Shown here: positions 41,918 through 50,554 of the stretch, one piece after another | Layout of the letters: each line of letters opens with the position of its first letter | Numbering within the stretch: the first letter of the stretch is position 1 | Source of the DNA: Chloroflexota bacterium | GTDB taxonomy: Bacteria > Chloroflexota > Anaerolineae > Promineifilales > Promineifilaceae | DNA: 64,000 nucleotides | Reading direction: 5' to 3' | Assembly (NCBI GenBank): GCA_014584575.1 | Contig: JACTMP010000069.1 | Coordinates: 56,287 to 120,286, forward strand | Translations under genes and position numbers: made by a program | The notes under the pieces: generated by a model | Seen by the model: the letters and a program-made list of their open reading frames with translations, nothing else | Database searches by the model: none | What the model was told of the DNA's origin: nothing

Positions 41918-42394
41918 ATGGCCCCCCAAATTCAAGCCGAACACTTTACACAAGCACTCTATCTGCTCTTGGACGAAACATTTGATAAAGTGCATGGCGT
42001 TTATCTGGACAAAGGTACATCTATGTATGAAACCTTAGCCACCATTTCCGCCGCCGAAGCCTCAATTCCCGTAGGTGGCAAATGCGCCACGTTGGCTGCC
42101 CAGGTGAAACATGTAGCGTTTTATCTGGATGTTCTGGAACATTCTGCACGCACCCAGCAGTTTGAACCCCAGGATTGGGACAAAATCTGGCGTGAGACCG
42201 GCGCTGTCTCGCCCGATGAATGGGAAGCCATCAAGGCTGGCTTGCGCGAAAGTTATGATCGCATCAAGGCGCTCATCCACGACACCCAGGAATGGCCCAG
42301 CCCCCACGAAATCGGCGGCGCAATCGCCATGATAGCCCATAGCGCCTACCATCTAGGCGAAATTCGTCAGGCCCTGTGTACGCTTAAGCAGTGA
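41918..42394 (+). CDS. DinB-like superfamily protein
   Basis: A 158-residue four-helix-bundle protein of the DinB/YfiT-type metal-binding superfamily. It shows TLAAQVKHVAFYLDVLEHSA with the family's histidine, and GAIAMIAHSAYHLGEIRQAL with the second pair of metal ligands. Homologues include DNA-damage-inducible DinB of Bacillus and thiol-S-transferases. A near-perfect LexA-type operator lies within its promoter, which fits damage induction. I start at MAPQIQA (41918), which has an AAGGAAG site upstream. Confidence 0.85.
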   Translation: MAPQIQAEHFTQALYLLLDETFDKVHGVYLDKGTSMYETLATISAAEASIPVGGKCATLAAQVKHVAFYLDVLEHSARTQQFEPQDWDKIWRETGAVSPDEWEAIKAGLRESYDRIKALIHDTQEWPSPHEIGGAIAMIAHSAYHLGEIRQALCTLKQ

Positions 42395-42403
42395 TAATTC
42401 ACC

Positions 42404-42437
42404 AGACCTGGCAGGGTTCAAAAAACCCGTCAGGTCT
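42404..42437. repeat. Palindromic repeat, AGACCTG family, copy 3
   Basis: AGACCTGGCAGGGTT and AACCCGTCAGGTCT form an imperfect stem-loop between the DinB-like gene and the BNR-repeat gene. Changes on both sides preserve much of the pairing. Confidence 0.7.
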
Positions 42438-42460
42438 CCTACATAAAAAAGGAGATAAAT

Positions 42461-43576
42461 ATGAGCAGCATCCGAGTATTAGTTGGTACGCGCAAAGGCG
42501 CGTTTATTTTGACATCAGATGCCAAACGTAAGGAATGGGAGATCAGCGAACCGCATTTTGCCGGTTGGGAGATTTACCACGTCAACGGCTCTCCGGCTAA
42601 TCCAAACCGATTGTATGCTTCCCAATCTTCGGGTTGGTTCGGGCAGTTGATCCAACGTTCCGACGATGGCGGGAAAACCTGGGAACCGGTGGGCAATAAT
42701 TTCACCTATGCTACAGTACCGGGCACACACCAATGGTATGATGGCACACAGCATCCCTGGGAGTTTAAGCGAGTCTGGCTTTTGCAGCCTTCTTATACAG
42801 ATCCAGATACGGTATATGCTGGAGTAGAAGATGCCGGGTTCTTCCGCACGCAAGACGGTGGGCAAAGCTGGCAAGAACTTCCCGGTTTGCGCAACATTAA
42901 AAGCGAACTGTGGGCGCCAGGTGCTGGCGGTATGTGCCTGCACACCATTCTATTAGACCCGGCTAATCCAAATCGCATCTTTATTGCCATTTCGGCGGCC
43001 GGCGCTTTCCGCTCTGACGATGGCGGCGAGTCCTGGAAACCGATCAACAAGGGGCTGCTGTCGGCTTATGAGCTGCCGGATCCGGATGCTGATGTAGGCC
43101 ATTGTGTACATGGCTTAGCCATGCACCCCTCACGGCCAGAGGTGCTGTTTATGCAAAAACATTGGGATGTGATGCGCAGTGATAACGCCGGTGAGTTGTG
43201 GCATGAGATTAGCGGTAATTTGCCCAGCGATTTTGGCTTTCCGATTGCCGTTCATGCGCATGAACCGGAGACGGTTTATGTGATACCGATCAAGAGTGAC
43301 TCGGAACATTACCCACCCGATGGCAAGCTGCGTGTTTACCGCAGCCGGTCAGGGGGCAATAACTGGGAGGCGTTGACGAATGGCCTGCCGCAAAGTGATT
43401 GTTACGTGAATGTGTTCCGCAGTGCGATGGCAGTGGATTCGCTGGATTCGTGTGGCGTTTATTTTGGCACGACGGGGGGGCAGGTGTATGCCTCGGCTGA
43501 TTCTGGCGACACCTGGACGGCCATTGCTCGTGACTTGCCGCCGGTTTTGTCGGTGGAAGTGCAGACACTACCATGA
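42461..43576 (+). CDS. BNR/Asp-box repeat beta-propeller protein (sialidase-like fold)
   Basis: A 371-residue cytoplasmic-looking beta-propeller with Asp-box repeats: SDDGGKTWEPVGNNF, TQDGGQSWQELPGL, SDDGGESWKPINKG, and SADSGDTWTAIARD. Such propellers occur in sialidases, YCF48 and sortilin-type proteins; catalytic sialidase residues are not evident, so enzymatic activity is uncertain. AGGAGAT lies 6 bases before the start. Its end overlaps a MoaD/ThiS-like gene by four bases, implying joint function. Confidence 0.85.
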   Translation: MSSIRVLVGTRKGAFILTSDAKRKEWEISEPHFAGWEIYHVNGSPANPNRLYASQSSGWFGQLIQRSDDGGKTWEPVGNNFTYATVPGTHQWYDGTQHPWEFKRVWLLQPSYTDPDTVYAGVEDAGFFRTQDGGQSWQELPGLRNIKSELWAPGAGGMCLHTILLDPANPNRIFIAISAAGAFRSDDGGESWKPINKGLLSAYELPDPDADVGHCVHGLAMHPSRPEVLFMQKHWDVMRSDNAGELWHEISGNLPSDFGFPIAVHAHEPETVYVIPIKSDSEHYPPDGKLRVYRSRSGGNNWEALTNGLPQSDCYVNVFRSAMAVDSLDSCGVYFGTTGGQVYASADSGDTWTAIARDLPPVLSVEVQTLP

Positions 43577-43869
43577 TCCGGGTGGCATTACCCTACCATT
43601 TGCGTAATCTGGCGCGGGTAGAGCGGGAAGTTGAACTGTCCGTTTCTGCCCCCGTTACGCTAGCGACCACATTGGATGTACTGGAAGCGCACTATCCGAT
43701 GCTGCGCGGTACCATCCGTGACCAGACGACAAAGGAGCGACGGCCGTTTATCCGCTTTTTTGTCTGTGGACAGGATTGGTCGCATCTGCCGGCTGACACA
43801 TTATTGCCGGAGGCTATCCTGACGGGCGCTGAACCGTTTCGGGTTGTCGGCGCCATGGCCGGCGGGTAG
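43573..43869 (+). CDS. MoaD/ThiS-like ubiquitin-fold protein
   Basis: A 98-residue beta-grasp protein. It begins with the strand VALPYHLRNLARVEREVELS, continues through VLEAHYPMLRGTIRD, and ends in the glycine tail GAMAGG, which in MoaD and ThiS is activated as a thiocarboxylate. It overlaps the upstream propeller gene (ATGA). No ThiF/MoeB activating enzyme is adjacent. The gene pair is likely one functional unit of unknown role. Confidence 0.8.
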   Translation: MIRVALPYHLRNLARVEREVELSVSAPVTLATTLDVLEAHYPMLRGTIRDQTTKERRPFIRFFVCGQDWSHLPADTLLPEAILTGAEPFRVVGAMAGG

Positions 43870-43876
43870 GTATGGT

Positions 43877-43940
43877 AGCGCCAGGCAAGAGGCTGTGCCG
43901 CTCTGGTTGACCGCAGCGGTTTGGCCTCTTGCCTGGTGCT
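43877..43940. terminator. Long-arm hairpin behind the propeller/MoaD operon
   Basis: AGCGCCAGGCAAGAGGC (43877-43893) pairs with 43924-43940 with one G-U pair. A second, weaker stem (CCGCTCTGG/CCGCAGCGG) sits in the loop. There is no T-run, so termination is uncertain. A short-period CCCCTTCAC array follows at about 43974-44000. Confidence 0.55.
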
Positions 43941-44050
43941 TCTCAAAGGCTTGGCCACTGTTTACCATTCCCCCTTCACCCCTTCACCCCTTCACCATGT
44001 CACCAACTTAGCTTGCCATTACACCAACCTGCCACTAAAATTGCAGGCTT

Positions 44051-45364
44051 ATGAGCAGCGATAACCCCTTTTTCCATCGTGGCGCGATCCGACAGGCAGA
44101 ATTTTTCTATGGGCGCACGGCTGAAATCCACCAGATTTTGGGGTTGTTGCGGAATGGGCAGAGCGTTTCCCTGATTGGCCCCCGTCGTATTGGCAAAAGT
44201 TCCTTACTCATCCATCTGCTGCGCCCAGAGGTGCGAGAAGCGCATCAATGGGGCGCCGAACAGGCGTTGTTTGTGCATCTGGATTGCCAGGAGTTTGGCG
44301 AATCACCGGCGGATGAGGTGTATGAGGCTTTATATGATGCGTTGATGGATGCCGCGGAGGCAGCAGGCACGGCCGTACCCGCCACAGATGTTGCCGGCAG
44401 TTACCGCGCCATTGACCGTCTGCTGCACCACGTAAACCGGCAGGGCACGGCCGTTGTGGTTCTCCTGGATGAATTTGAATTGCTGGCAGCCAATTCACAT
44501 CTGACCCCCTACTTTTTTGCCCGGCTGCGTGGGCTGACGACCAAATATGGATTAGCTTACCTGACAGCCAGCCAACAGCCGTTATTCAACATCACGGCCG
44601 AGGAGGAAATCCTTAGTTCCCCCTTCTTCAATATCTTTGTCACCCTGCCATTGGGCCTGTTTACGGCCGAAGAAGCGCGAGGTCTGTTGGAGTGCCGATT
44701 GCAAGACAGCGCCTATATGTTTCCGGCCACCTTGATGGAACACTTGCTTATGCTGGTGGGGCCGCATCCCTTTTTCCTGCACATTGCCGGCTACCATGCT
44801 TTCCAGGCCATGTCCGTTGTACAGCCACTCTCGCCAACCGATTTTGCTGCCCTGGATAATGCTATTGAGGTGGAGGCCGCCTCCCACCTGAGCTATCTGT
44901 GGCAGAACCTTACTGCGGAAGAGCAATACACGCTGGCCATCACCAATGGGCCGGTGGATACGCTGCGCCTGTTGGCGCAACAATGTCTGCTGCAAAATGT
45001 GAATGGCAGCTACCGCTATACCAGCGAGATTTTGCACCGATTTGTACGTCGCCAGGGGGTAAGTGGGCTGATTCAGGCCGGGCCGTTTGTCATTGACCAA
45101 CAGCGGCATCAGGTATGGGCTGAAAACCAGGAAATGGGGCTAACCACATCGCAATTTGCCATTTTGGTGTGTCTCTGCCAGAACGCGGGGCAGGTGGTAC
45201 ATGGGGATGATCTGGAAACGGCCGTGTGGGGCGAAGTGTTGGTGGATGATCCTGACCGTCTGAAAACGCTCATCAAACGGTTGCGTCGCGCCATTGTGCC
45301 CTATGACAACTGGATCGTCAGCGAACGCGGTGTGGGTTATGCTTTACGCCCGCCAGAGCCATAA
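44051..45364 (+). CDS. AAA/STAND-like ATPase fused to an OmpR-type winged helix
   Basis: A 437-residue one-component regulator. The ATPase part has Walker A in SLIGPRRIGKSSLLIHLL and Walker B in TAVVVLLDEFELL, with an ATP-sensing helical part to about residue 320. The C-terminus is a winged-helix DNA-binding domain of the Trans_reg_C type: GLTTSQFAILVCLCQNAGQV, VWGEVLVDDPDRLKTLIKRL and VSERGVGYAL. It presumably couples ATP binding or an unknown signal to promoter binding. No receiver domain is present. Short CCCCTTCAC repeats precede the gene. Confidence 0.85.
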   Translation: MSSDNPFFHRGAIRQAEFFYGRTAEIHQILGLLRNGQSVSLIGPRRIGKSSLLIHLLRPEVREAHQWGAEQALFVHLDCQEFGESPADEVYEALYDALMDAAEAAGTAVPATDVAGSYRAIDRLLHHVNRQGTAVVVLLDEFELLAANSHLTPYFFARLRGLTTKYGLAYLTASQQPLFNITAEEEILSSPFFNIFVTLPLGLFTAEEARGLLECRLQDSAYMFPATLMEHLLMLVGPHPFFLHIAGYHAFQAMSVVQPLSPTDFAALDNAIEVEAASHLSYLWQNLTAEEQYTLAITNGPVDTLRLLAQQCLLQNVNGSYRYTSEILHRFVRRQGVSGLIQAGPFVIDQQRHQVWAENQEMGLTTSQFAILVCLCQNAGQVVHGDDLETAVWGEVLVDDPDRLKTLIKRLRRAIVPYDNWIVSERGVGYALRPPEP

Positions 45365-45410
45365 GGCAAAACCCAAAACCCAAAACCCAACGCCTGACGC
45401 GCAAAACCGA

Positions 45411-45911
45411 TTATGGACTCCCGACAGCTGCGGCGCGGGTGCGGATTTGCAGCAGCAACTCAAACAGGATAAGCACTCCCGCCACCAACAGCGCGGCGGC
45501 AATACCAAAAGCCCGATTCATTTGCAGCCAGACACAAAACGCCGTCCAGACCCCCACGCCAAACGATTGGCGCAACACCACAAAAAACGGCGTCGCTGTA
45601 GACGCCCCAAAGCGTTCATCGGCATAACGACCAAACCGCTTGTTTAGAAAATAGGCGAACGGCAATGCCAGTCCGGTCATCATCAGCATGATGGTCGTCA
45701 GAAAAACGAAGATCAATTCGCTGTTAGCCGCACCAAGCAGCGTGGCTGCATCTACCCGGTCTAGCGCAGTGGCGCGCACCAGGTCTAACCGGTTGATGTC
45801 AATGGGCCAGAAATTGTTGACCACATATTCCAGAGCCATGAAACCAATGATGAACAGAGCCATGCCCAGTAACAGATAAGGGAGCATACCTAAACGCTGC
45901 AAAACTCTCAT
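45411..45911 (-). CDS. Unknown membrane protein
   Basis: A 166-residue protein with four predicted membrane helices (MLPYLLLGMALFIIGFMALEY, ELIFVFLTTIMLMMTGLALP, FGVGVWTAFCVWLQM, FGIAAALLVAGVLILFELLL) and a basic loop (FLNKRFGRYADERFG). No family is recognised. It is divergent from the CDP-alcohol phosphotransferase gene, with about 100 bases between them. An AAAACCC-type short repeat lies between its stop and the gene before. Confidence 0.6.
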   Translation of the reverse strand: MRVLQRLGMLPYLLLGMALFIIGFMALEYVVNNFWPIDINRLDLVRATALDRVDAATLLGAANSELIFVFLTTIMLMMTGLALPFAYFLNKRFGRYADERFGASTATPFFVVLRQSFGVGVWTAFCVWLQMNRAFGIAAALLVAGVLILFELLLQIRTRAAAVGSP

Positions 45912-46018
45912 GGAGAAATTATAGACATGGCATGGTTATGTGCCCACTGCAATGTTTGACAGTCTTCTCCACTTTCGGTAGCATCCGCCAGAATCCTGAG
46001 GTAGACAAAGGTGGCATA

Positions 46019-46672
46019 ATGGCCCAGACTGATACCAAACCAGTAGAACCCAAAGTATTAACCGATAAATTGCGCATATACGCCAAAATTATCATAGACC
46101 CCATTGTCAACTTCCTGGCAAAGTACAAAATCTCACCTGATGTACTCACGGTGTTGGGGATGCTGTTCCATTTCCTGTTTGCCTGGCTTATCGCCAATGG
46201 GCAGTTCCGGGCGGCGGCTGTGGCCATGCTGCTGCTGTCACCGTTGGATGCGTTGGACGGGTCGCTGGCGCGTAAAATGGGGCGCAAGCAGGGCGGTTTT
46301 GGCGCGTTTCTCGATTCCACCCTGGATAGATTGGCGGAAATTATCCTGTTTGGCGGTTTCATCTATTACTACTGGTTGCAAGAAGATGTGACCATGATGG
46401 CCGTCTCATATCTGGCCGTCACCGGCTCCATCATGGTCAGTTATGCCCGCTCTAAGGCGGAATCGCTCGGTTACAACTCCAAAGTGGGCATTGCCAGCCG
46501 GGTAGAGCGCTATGTTCTCATGATCGTGTTGCTGTTTTTGAATCAACCGGCCATTTTGCTCGTGCTGCTGGCTGTCGCCACTTACTTTACACTGTTCCAA
46601 CGAGGTTATCATGTTTGGAAGCAATGGATTGCCGAAGTGAAAGCGGACGAAAACAACACTCAAGCAGATTAA
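46019..46672 (+). CDS. CDP-alcohol phosphatidyltransferase
   Basis: This 217-residue integral membrane enzyme joins a CDP-activated lipid to an alcohol during phospholipid synthesis. The family motif D-x2-DG-x2-AR-x8-G-x3-D-x3-D is complete in LDALDGSLARKMGRKQGG and FLDSTLDRLAEIILFGG. Several membrane helices follow. The ATG at 46019 (MAQTDTK) is preferred; the longer frame has no ribosome-binding site. The alcohol (glycerol phosphate, inositol phosphate or other) cannot be read. It is followed after 4 bases by lgt. Confidence 0.9.
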   Translation: MAQTDTKPVEPKVLTDKLRIYAKIIIDPIVNFLAKYKISPDVLTVLGMLFHFLFAWLIANGQFRAAAVAMLLLSPLDALDGSLARKMGRKQGGFGAFLDSTLDRLAEIILFGGFIYYYWLQEDVTMMAVSYLAVTGSIMVSYARSKAESLGYNSKVGIASRVERYVLMIVLLFLNQPAILLVLLAVATYFTLFQRGYHVWKQWIAEVKADENNTQAD

Positions 46673-46676
46673 ACCG

Positions 46677-47894
46677 ATGCGTAAACAACTTTCAGTCTGG
46701 CAACAGCGCATGAGTTATGCGCCTTACTGGTATCTGATTCTGGGGGGCTTGCTGCTCGTAACCATCCTTTTCATCAACCATCTGCGCACCGGGCAGACGC
46801 CACGGGCGACGGCGGTTGTCATCCCTGTTCTCAATTTGCCCATTTTTTGGTATGGCATTTGCATTGTGGGCGGCATTGCCCTGGGTGCGTATGTGGTTTC
46901 CCGGCTGGCAAATGAGCGGGCGGTGGCGCTGTTTAATGAGACAGTGCCGCCAGGTGTGCAGGAGCAGGACACGGCCGTACTCCCCCTCAGTGCCGAACTC
47001 CAACTCAAATTGCAGCAGCGCCGTGTCCACACGGTGGGCCAATTGCTGTTCCGGTGGGGTCTGGATCCGCGTGCATTAGGGCTGAAACCGGCCGAAATTG
47101 ACACCATTGGGCAGGAACTAGAAGAGACGCCAGGCGTGGACGGCGCATGGCTCACAAATGCCCCCTGGCGCATCTGGAACCCCGACCACGTATGGAATGG
47201 CTTGATCGTGTGCCTGCTCTTTGCCGTCATTGGCGCCCGCCTGTACCACGTGCTCACTCCCTCGCCGAGCATGGCCGCCTTTGGCATTGAGACACCCTGG
47301 GACTATTTTCGCAACCCGATGCAGTTGATCAACATTCGCGCCGGTGGCCTGGGCATTTATGGCGGGCTAGCGGGTGGCGCATTGGGCCTGTTCATTTACA
47401 CCCGCCGTCAACGCATTCCCACACTGGCCTGGGCTGACCTGGCGGTGGTGGGCGTGGCGTTGGGGCAGGTGTTTGGCCGGTGGGGGAACTTTTTCAATCA
47501 GGAGTTATACGGCCGTCCCACCACCCTTCCCTGGGCCATCACCATCACCGAAGCCCACCGGCTGCCCGGCTACGAAGAGTTCAGCCAGTTCCACCCCGCG
47601 TTTTTGTACGAATCGCTCTGGAATTTACTGGCCTTCCTGGTGCTGTATACCCTGGCAAAGCGGCACAGCACCCGCCTGCTTACCGGCGAATTGACCGCCC
47701 TGTACCTCACCTTTTACGCCGTCGGCCGCATCCTGCTGGAAACGGTGCGCCTGGACAGCCGCACCCTCAACCTGTTCGGCCTCGACCTGAACATGGCCGT
47801 CGCCACCTTCGTTTCCCTCCTGGTGGCCCTGGCCATGGCCGCCTGGGTGCTGGCCCGCCGCTGGCGGCGGAGAGCGGCGGTCGGTAATCGGTAA
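46677..47894 (+). CDS. lgt: Prolipoprotein diacylglyceryl transferase
   Basis: The enzyme moves diacylglycerol from phosphatidylglycerol to the lipobox cysteine of exported prolipoproteins, such as the M28 and beta-lactamase-like lipoproteins in this window. The 405-residue protein has seven predicted membrane helices and the family core RAGGLGIYGGLAGGALGLFI and VFGRWGNFFNQELYGRPTTL, with the catalytic arginine and histidine region and HPAFLYESLWNLLAFLVL. It is about 120 residues longer than Escherichia coli Lgt because of an insert between the second and third helices (about residues 85-170). Confidence 0.9.
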   Translation: MRKQLSVWQQRMSYAPYWYLILGGLLLVTILFINHLRTGQTPRATAVVIPVLNLPIFWYGICIVGGIALGAYVVSRLANERAVALFNETVPPGVQEQDTAVLPLSAELQLKLQQRRVHTVGQLLFRWGLDPRALGLKPAEIDTIGQELEETPGVDGAWLTNAPWRIWNPDHVWNGLIVCLLFAVIGARLYHVLTPSPSMAAFGIETPWDYFRNPMQLINIRAGGLGIYGGLAGGALGLFIYTRRQRIPTLAWADLAVVGVALGQVFGRWGNFFNQELYGRPTTLPWAITITEAHRLPGYEEFSQFHPAFLYESLWNLLAFLVLYTLAKRHSTRLLTGELTALYLTFYAVGRILLETVRLDSRTLNLFGLDLNMAVATFVSLLVALAMAAWVLARRWRRRAAVGNR

Positions 47895-47950
47895 TCGGTC
47901 ATCGGTTATCGGTTGCTGTGCAATTACTCAGTTACTCAATTACCTATTTA
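47878..47950. repeat. Short-period repeat of CGGTAATCGGTAATCGG type
   Basis: Units CGGTAATCGG, CGGTCATCGG and CGGTTATCGG are followed by ATTACTCAGTTACTCAATTACC. The array overlaps the last codons and stop of lgt, as other arrays overlap gene ends. Confidence 0.75.
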
Positions 47951-48049
47951 CCCCAAACCCCGACTGCTTCATAATAAATTTGTGCCTCTGTCACAATTCC
48001 GCCGTGTGTGGTGTTTTGTGTGGTGGAGGGGCACGATTGGAGTGCAACC

Positions 48050-48970
48050 ATGATTGAAACTGAAAATTTAGGTAAGACGTTTGATACGTTCACGGCCGTG
48101 CAAAATCTCACCCTCAACGTGCCTGCCGGTCAGCTACTGGCATTGCTTGGCCCCAACGGTGCGGGCAAAACGACCACTGTGCGTATGATTGGCGCCATTC
48201 TCAAACCGACCACAGGCCATGCCCGCATCAATGGCTATGATGTGGTGACACAGGCAGACGGCGTGCGCCGTTCCATCGGCATGTTGACCGAGCAGCCGGG
48301 CCTGTATACACGCATGAGTGGGCTGGAGTATCTGGAGTTTTACGGCCGTCTCTACGGCATCCCCGACAAAGACACCCGCGCCAAAGGTAAGGCGATGTTT
48401 GAACGCTTCTATATGGCCGGGGTCGAAGAGCGGCGGTTGGGCACGTATTCCAAAGGGATGCGCCAAAAAGTGGGCCTCATTCGCGCCATGCTGCATGACC
48501 CGGCGGTGCTGCTGTTGGACGAACCCACCTCGGCCATGGACCCACACAGCGCCAAACTGGTGCGCGACGCCATCCTGGAACTGCGCCATGACCAACGCAC
48601 CGTCATCCTCTGCACCCACAACCTGGCCGAAGCCGAACTGCTGGCAGACAGGATCGCCATCATCAAGCAGGGGCAGCTTGTGGCCCAGGGCACCTTTGCC
48701 GAACTGAAGCAGCAGTTACTCGGCCGGCCACAGTTAGAGGTGCGTGTAGACAAACCGCTGAACGGGCAGGTGAAAGAGCTAGACCATCTGATCACGGTCG
48801 AATCGGTTAACGAAGATACCATCCGTTACCGCACCGATAACCCGGATGTGACCAACCCGCAACTGGTACGCTGCCTGGACAGCCTGGGTCTGGGCGTCAT
48901 TTCCCTACAACCGGTATCCCAAAGCCTGGAACAGGTTTATTTGCGTGTGATTGAAGAGATTGGAGATTAG
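48050..48970 (+). CDS. ABC transporter ATP-binding protein
   Basis: A 306-residue ATPase of the ABC-2 exporter type (CcmA/NodI group). It has Walker A in LALLGPNGAGKTTTVRMIGA, signature TYSKGMRQKVGLIRAML, Walker B in VLLLDEPTSAMDPHSAKLV and the H-loop in ILCTHNLAEAELLADR. A C-terminal regulatory segment of about 80 residues follows. It forms an exporter with the permease gene 54 bases downstream. I start at MIETENLGKTF (48050). Confidence 0.92.
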   Translation: MIETENLGKTFDTFTAVQNLTLNVPAGQLLALLGPNGAGKTTTVRMIGAILKPTTGHARINGYDVVTQADGVRRSIGMLTEQPGLYTRMSGLEYLEFYGRLYGIPDKDTRAKGKAMFERFYMAGVEERRLGTYSKGMRQKVGLIRAMLHDPAVLLLDEPTSAMDPHSAKLVRDAILELRHDQRTVILCTHNLAEAELLADRIAIIKQGQLVAQGTFAELKQQLLGRPQLEVRVDKPLNGQVKELDHLITVESVNEDTIRYRTDNPDVTNPQLVRCLDSLGLGVISLQPVSQSLEQVYLRVIEEIGD

Positions 48971-49023
48971 AGATTGGGAGATTGCAACAATCTCCTAATC
49001 TCTAATCTCTCTCAGGAAAACCC

Positions 49024-50502
49024 ATGACGACACTAACCCCCATCCTCCCCGTTAAACAAAATTCCGTCCGCATGACGCTGGTGATTGCCCGGCGCGAGAT
49101 TCGTGATTCGTTCCGCGACTGGCGCATTATCATGCCTATTTTTTTGCTGACGCTGGCTTTTCCGGCCCTAATGAACTTTACGGCGCGGCGAGCTATCTCT
49201 TTTGCTGAGCAGTATGAGGCAGAGATTATTGCCACCCAATTGGTACCCTTTTTGCTGCTGGTGGTGGGTTTTTTCCCCATGTCCTTTTCGCTCATTATTG
49301 CCCTGGAAACGTTTGTGGGCGAAAAGGAGCGTAACAGCCTGGAACCGCTGCTGGCTTCGCCGCTAACCAACACAGAGTTGTATGCCGGTAAGATGTTGGC
49401 GGCGTTGGTTCCCCCCTTGTTAGCCAGTTATATGGGTATGTTGGTCTATATGTTTAGCCTGTGGACTAATCTGGATTGGCGGCCAGAACCAACCCTGATC
49501 CTCCAGGTGATGCTGCTGACAACGGTGCAAGGGGTGATCATGGTAGCGGCGGCGGTGGTGGTTTCCAGCCAGGCGACCAGCGTGCGGGCGGCCAATTTGC
49601 TGGCGAGTTTTATCATTGTGCCCATGGCCCTGCTGATTCAATTTGAGGCGGGGGCGTTGTTTTGGGGCAACCATGTAGGGCTGTGGTGGCTGATTGCGGG
49701 GTTGGCGCTCACGGCCGTTGTCCTCATCCGCATGGGTCTCTATGTCTTTAACCGCGAGGAGTTGCTGGGCCGGGACATTGACCAGATACGCCTGGGCTGG
49801 ATGTTCCAGGTGTATTGGCGGCGGTTGAGTGGGCAGGGGTGGAACGGCCCGAAGCCGCTTCGGGTTCGCCGTCTGCCGCGCCCCCTGGCCTGGTACAAAG
49901 AAACCCTCGCCATTTTCCCCACACTCTGGCAGCCCATGGGTGTGCTGCTGCTGGCTTTTGCCGGCGCTGTTCTGTTTGGCATCTGGCTGGCGCACCGATA
50001 CGTTTTACCACCAGATATGCAGGCGCAGCTAACCGGCGAAAACATGGTGGCTAACTTAGAACAATATGCCTACCTGTTTGCGGCGCTGCCCATGGTTATC
50101 ATCTTTCAAAATGTGCGGGTGATTGCTTTGCAGGCATTGTTAGGTGTGTTCACCTTTGGTGTGCTGGCGGTGCTGATTTTTATGCTGCCCTGGGGTGTGA
50201 TTGCTTTTCTGGCAACCCAGTTTTACCTGGCGGGGCAAAACCCGTTCCAATTTTTGCTGGCGGCCTTTTTGCCCCATGCCATTATCGAATTCCCGGCCTT
50301 GCTGATCACGACAGCCGCCATTTTGCGCTGGCAGGCAGTGATTATTCACCCGTCGCCAGAGCACACCCTGAGTGAAAATTTTCTGATGCGCATGGCCGAC
50401 TTCACCCGCATTTTCCTCGGTGTGGCGCTGCCGCTGCTCATCATCGCCGCCTTTGTGGAGTCACACATTACCACGATGGTTTTGCAGATGGTGTATGGGT
50501 GA
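49024..50502 (+). CDS. ABC-2 type permease
   Basis: A 492-residue membrane protein of the ABC-2/NatB-like family. Around ten membrane helices are visible. The family phrase IALETFVGEKERNSLEPLLASPLTNTE is clear. The first helix region contains RDWRIIMPIFLLTLAFPALM. It partners the ATPase encoded just upstream. Substrates of such pairs include drugs, sodium and polysaccharides. An AATCTCTAATCTC-type short repeat lies between the two genes, and short GTGTTCAGG units follow the stop. Confidence 0.88.
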   Translation: MTTLTPILPVKQNSVRMTLVIARREIRDSFRDWRIIMPIFLLTLAFPALMNFTARRAISFAEQYEAEIIATQLVPFLLLVVGFFPMSFSLIIALETFVGEKERNSLEPLLASPLTNTELYAGKMLAALVPPLLASYMGMLVYMFSLWTNLDWRPEPTLILQVMLLTTVQGVIMVAAAVVVSSQATSVRAANLLASFIIVPMALLIQFEAGALFWGNHVGLWWLIAGLALTAVVLIRMGLYVFNREELLGRDIDQIRLGWMFQVYWRRLSGQGWNGPKPLRVRRLPRPLAWYKETLAIFPTLWQPMGVLLLAFAGAVLFGIWLAHRYVLPPDMQAQLTGENMVANLEQYAYLFAALPMVIIFQNVRVIALQALLGVFTFGVLAVLIFMLPWGVIAFLATQFYLAGQNPFQFLLAAFLPHAIIEFPALLITTAAILRWQAVIIHPSPEHTLSENFLMRMADFTRIFLGVALPLLIIAAFVESHITTMVLQMVYG

Positions 50503-50554
50503 TGTGTTCAGGTGTTCATGTGTTTAGGTGTTTCAGAGGGTTGCCTCCCTCACC

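Noticed and set aside
45366..45390. Telomere-like AAAACCC repeats
   Set aside because: Only three units inside a chromosomal gene gap; they belong to the short-period repeats seen throughout the window.
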